From Climacium dendroides (Eukaryota > Streptophyta > Bryopsida > Hypnales > Climaciaceae), in NCBI GenBank assembly GCA_950106755.1, contig OX467082.1, positions 34,782,001 through 34,846,000 of the forward strand: a DNA stretch of 64,000 nucleotides, written 5' to 3'. The notes under the pieces were generated by a model, which was not told the DNA's origin, did not search any database, and worked only from the letters and a program-made list of their open reading frames with translations. Position 1 is the first letter of the stretch, and each line of letters begins with the position of its first letter. Below are positions 59,601-64,000 of the stretch, piece after piece. Position numbers and translations under genes: made by a program.

Positions 59601-61000
59601 CGACTTTGGGTAGGGCGACTGCATGTTCGTCGTATATGACTGACACTCATCATATACAATATGCAACGTCAGACAAACAACTCGACACCAAAGCTTGAAA
59701 ATGTATTCGACAGAACAACCTTGATATCTTTGTAAATGTTGTAATTGGCACTTCGAAGCTGTAATTATACAAAAGATCATACTATACCAAAGGCACATTC
59801 TATCTCTATTGTAGAGAGATTTCCATGAATTAGTTCATTCATAGTGTTGAGTACTTTGCTAGCATTGTGTCAATCTAGTTGAAATTTTGACAGTCAACTT
59901 GTTTTTACAATGCAATTTTTTGACAAAATAATCTAGTCCTTATGTCTTTGAATTGAATCTATTGGCTCTAGAGTAAAAGGAGAAGAGCCTTTGCTTTGAT
60001 AAAAGTTACTTTCAAGAAGTTTGAGTAGACTACTTTTATTACTCAAAAAGTGAGATATTACAAGGACATAACTCCTTGTAGTGGGTTTGTTGTAGCAATG
60101 CATGTTAACTTTGTTTCTCCTGTTATCTTTAAAAGGTTTTTGGGGGTCATATTGATGTTGTCTCCTTGTATTGCAAAAAGCAAGGGCAAGAGCTTGTGAC
60201 CCCTTCTTGACTTCAATACACGATCAAAATACATTGTCCAACAATGAGTTTTTTCTGAATTAATAGTAACAAATTTCTACACTTTGAATCAAAAAATTCA
60301 ACATATTTTGTTAATTTTGTTGGAACTTTGAAGTCTGAAACTTATTAAATAAGGCAAATAAAACAGAAAATTGCTTCATTCTAGAAAGGAAAAAACCCCA
60401 AAAAACATCTACATTCTAAGAGGCTTTGCCCTTGCAGTTTTTTTTTTAACAAGGTAGTTAATCAAACTTCCTTTGTGTAGCTTGTATCAATACAAAGCCT
60501 CCTCCCTTCAATTGAGAGACAAAAATAAGAGTCTCTCATAAGTTCTTCATATAACTTCCCTCCATTTCATCCTTTGGGATTTTAGACACCATTTATTATC
60601 ATTCTTTGTGGATAGTGCACAATTGATTTATAAAATTCACTTAGAATAGACAATAAAGACTTATTCTCACCTAAACAATGGTATCTGAAATCTACGAAAG
60701 TAGCTACCAATAGAATCGATGAAGTTTGTGAATTAGTAAAAAGAGGTCCTTGTGTACCAATAAATACCTAGTGTCAAAGTCAGTGCTTGGGATGTTTTTT
60801 TTAGTTTTACTAGCTAATTTCATTCAATTATCATATTAAACCATTTTTTCAAGTACTGAGTACAATTATTTTCTCTATTTTTTACTCTAAACAAAAATTT
60901 CACAATTTTTTTTCACTGGAATTTTGCCAATGTTTTCGAATTGCAACCAGTTTTTTTCCCAACTCCACCAGACTAACTGCAGTTTTTTCCGAAAGACATG
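59601..61000. other. Spacer, no gene seen
   Basis: AT-rich sequence without recognisable coding, RNA or terminal-repeat features. Confidence 0.5.
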
Positions 61001-62160
61001 TCAGAGTGTGATGCCCAAGGTCTGTATTGGCACCAAGCTAGTGTAGAATTTCGAGTTTCAAATCCACTGTTGTTGTGAGCGAGGTGTTTCCCACTGCAGT
61101 CAGTCAGATTTGGGGGAGGGACTTAACGTAAGCGTCAGTGCATCGCCATCTCTGGCTCGTGGGCAATTGGGCATGGACATTCTTCTTGCCACAGGTCGAA
61201 AAGCTGGCCCTCTTGCCCATGACAGTTGTGTGCAGTTCCAGTTGCAGTTTTCGAGGATGGATTCTTCCCGGCTTTCGGGTGGCATGGGCAGCCAGAACCT
61301 CAAAAAGGTCTTCATTGGACTGAGTCACAGCCCCTACTCGTACAGGGACTTCAATTTGTAAAGTAGCAACATTGTTGTTGTTGTTGTTTGTTTTGTCAGA
61401 AAGGACTCGTCTGACCAGGAAAAAAGGAGCGCCGTAGCTTGAATGCGATTGGCTTCGCTGCGCAAGGGAATGAAAGCTGAGTAGCCTGAGCAGTAGCCTG
61501 AATAGCCTGAACAGAATAAATGGCTATTATGATATCAGGCGCGGGACTTGGCTTGTAGCACCGACTTCGGGTTCTCAGCGCTCGTCGTGATGATTTGCCG
61601 GAGCGGAAACTTTCTAGAAGTGAGGAAAAGGTTGGGTGAGGAGCCCTGGCTTTTCCATGGAACACCGGAGCGCCGGAGCGGCTCTTTTCATGGATAGATG
61701 GAAAAATTGGAAAGGGAAGTACCTCTGACACTTGGGCAACTCATCAGTGGTGTCTAGATGGACTAGATTCCTAGAGCTACGAGTTTCAGTGAGATTTTTC
61801 TGCCATCGCGCGAGAGTGGCCGGTTTTTGGAGTTTATTGCCTATTTGCACATCTGAATCTGATCTCAGTGTCCGCGTTTCGGAGAACCGAATGTCTAATT
61901 CGGCTTACTGTTCTTTCCGGAGAGGTCTGCAAGTAGCCGAGCTGAGAAGTGACACGTTCAGAATGTTCCTGCATACCATCCAGATCTCACACAAGAAGAA
62001 GAAGCCCCACTTGTGAAAACGAGGTGTTTGGGCACAACTACACACGACAAGAGCAAGTAGACCCATATGGGCACCAGCTTGATGCCCTTGAATTGTGGGC
62101 ATGTGGGAACCAAGCACTTGTTACGGAGCTTCAGTAGAAGCAAACGGCAAGCCTGGAAAA
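61001..62160. other. Island of gene-like composition, unassigned
   Basis: Base composition here is that of the transcribed regions of this window and not of the spacers. Several overlapping frames of 60-110 codons exist on both strands, none with a recognisable motif or good splice context. A (TTG) run at 61372-61386 is followed by TTTGTCAG, a possible acceptor. It may be an exon or leader of a gene not otherwise visible, or a decayed gene. Confidence 0.35.
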
Positions 62161-64000
62161 TTTTAGTTTAGGTGACTTTTCACGAATGGGAAGTGTGGGG
62201 AGTTTTGGATTGTGTGACCTAGTTCATTGCTTTCGGGCAATCTTGCTACTTCTTGTAGTTGTCTTTTGCTACTTCTTATTGCTTTGGTGCAACTAGAAGT
62301 GACACCATTTTTTCAGTGCTTGTTGGTAAAGACTCTCCTTAATACTACAATTATATTGTATGTTTGCAAAGCATGTTGAAATAAACAAGTACACTCCAAG
62401 AAGCTTTATATAACACCATTTTCTTGCTTTTCATTACAATCAAATTTCTTCACATATAACTTTTGGCAATACAAAGCCTCCTCTCCTTCAAACTATGTCA
62501 GAACTAAGTTTGGGGTCTTCTTCCCAATGGGCCACCAATTAAATTGTTCCATGATAAGTTGAAAATCTCGGGTGTGTCCATTGTTTTGTTCAAATATAGT
62601 GTGGCATCCACCACCCAATTAGCGAATGGAGTGCAATAAAGTAGACAGAAAAAAATAGAAATTTGGACTAGACCTATTTGTTATAAAATTCCTCCATTAG
62701 AAAAAAAAATTGTACTTCACCAATGCAATTTCAAGGTGTGATAAGGGTTTCTTAAAATTCTTTATAGAAACTTTGCTTCCTGTGACCTATATACTTGTAC
62801 CTTTCTATGCACAAATTTGGAGTGAAGGGAAGGAGTCTTTTCATTAATAGAAATTAAATTTGTAAAGGATATTGAGTAGGTCTTCAAAGTGAGCCCATAT
62901 TATAATGCCAAAGGAACTTAATTAGTAGAAATGTGCTCAACCTATGTATATGTGGGCATAAGTAAGTTGAGTTTTCTAAAAGGCGTAGTTGGATTTGAAA
63001 ACTTAGCACAATGAAAGAATTAATGATAACAACCCATGACATTATTGAGTTAGGGAGGCTTGGAAGTCCTTTGCAAATGACATTGTAATAAGAATAAAAA
63101 CTTTTACAACAACCCACAATTCATTGACAAGTTCACATTCAAGATTTTCGTCAATGAAAGAATCCTTGATTCATGGGAAGGAAAGCCAATCCCTTACCAT
63201 GAAGTTGAAGAAAGTTAAAATTTAGTACCATTCCAAACATAGTTTAATCCATTCTATGAGTTTTCAAAAATGTGGTTTAAGCTCAACTTGTTGTAAGACA
63301 TCTGATTAATAGCATAGAACCTACATAAAATTCAATTAAAACCAAATAAACAATGGTCGACTTTAAATTTCAATTCCATTGTCTATGTCGGGGATGGTGA
63401 CAAAATCCAAACATATCATTAGAAAAAAAAGGCCTCTAGAAGGTTGTTTTGCAATGACATCCTTACACGGAGAGGACACTCTCATTACATTTTGGGTACT
63501 CACGTGCGACGAAGTGATTTTTTGACCCCCTATTTACTTTGGAATAAACTATAATTTCATCTTACAATTTTGAGCTTTGTTTAACAATGACTAAAGGTTT
63601 CTATTGACAAAAATTTCAATTCCAAATAACATAAGATATGTTGTCTAGAAAAGGTTAAAAAATGAACTAAAATGGCATATTTTTCAACTAAAATATTTAT
63701 AGAGATCACATGATGATGACTATTGCATCAATATTCAACCAAAATAAACTTTCAATAGAAAGCTATTCTATAGAATTTTTTTATTTTTAAATTTTTTTTT
63801 CTTATATAATATAGGGGTGTGAAAGTTATTTTCAGATTTACAGTGTATCTTTTTTCCTTAAAAATTTATAACTAATTACTATTAGCATAAAAAAATATCA
63901 ATAATTCAAAACATTAACTTTTAAAGTAGCATAATCTATTCATAATTTTTTTTGGAAAAAAAAATTAAATTTTAGGATGTATTACATGTATTACTTTTTT
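62161..64000. other. AT-rich spacer, no gene seen
   Basis: A/T homopolymer runs dominate, especially after 63780. No feature is supported. Confidence 0.55.

Noticed and set aside
59142..59798. Several overlapping frames of 70-112 codons
   Set aside because: All derive from the short repeat array and occur on both strands in several frames at once.
1..64000. CRISPR array, bacterial operons or riboswitches
   Set aside because: The window is eukaryotic with spliced genes. The tandem repeats present lack unique spacers of constant length.

Overview
This is nuclear DNA from a land plant. It is AT-rich and has long non-coding spacers. Its genes are spliced with GT/AG introns of roughly 80 bases to 1.5 kb and encode typical plant housekeeping proteins. 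Plavaka-like and pogo-like transposons and many intronic repeats suggest a non-angiosperm such as a bryophyte, lycophyte or fern, but that placement is inference.

The left quarter is one large mobile island. Positions 1863-18176 are bounded by ~26-bp inverted repeats and a TA on each side. A broken pogo/Tigger-like transposase lies inside on the minus strand, with its N-terminus at 16.2-15.8 kb, its HTH/DDE part at 7.25-6.5 kb and its lysine-rich tail at 2.37-2.17 kb. Three things separate these pieces: a Plavaka-like element with its own broken multi-exon transposase (about 7.26-15.79 kb), a 2.2-kb CACTA-like element with a TTG target duplication (4266-6447), and exons of a Ulp1/C48 SUMO protease (2.5-4.1 kb). 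Further spliced coding fragments of unknown identity lie at 11.6-12.8 kb and 16.5-17.7 kb.

From 18.6 kb rightwards there are unique genes. A single-exon 386-aa protein of unknown family (minus, 18678-19838) carries six or seven copies of a W-I-x-x-L-G-x-x-W/Y-M-x-R-R motif. A multi-pass membrane protein of unknown function is on the plus strand (23038-25190). A tRNA-Ile(AAU) is on the minus strand (27605-27678). A WBP2-like GRAM protein has five exons (29144-31275, plus), complete at 207 aa. Plastid/peroxisome-type acetyl-CoA synthetase has 17 exons (37824-46296, minus), complete at 749 aa with all splice phases agreeing. A TMEM33/Pom33-family membrane protein has nine exons (52429-56051, plus), complete at 343 aa. 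A decayed protein-kinase copy lies at 31.8-33.4 kb, and a second inverted copy of its upstream part lies at 51.8-52.2 kb.

The introns and flanks hold at least three dispersed repeat families, foldback elements, minisatellites and perfect hairpins. The spacers 33.4-36.7, 46.9-51.6, 56.1-59.0 and 62.2-64.0 kb hold no gene I can support. The genes are independent transcription units with no operon-like logic.
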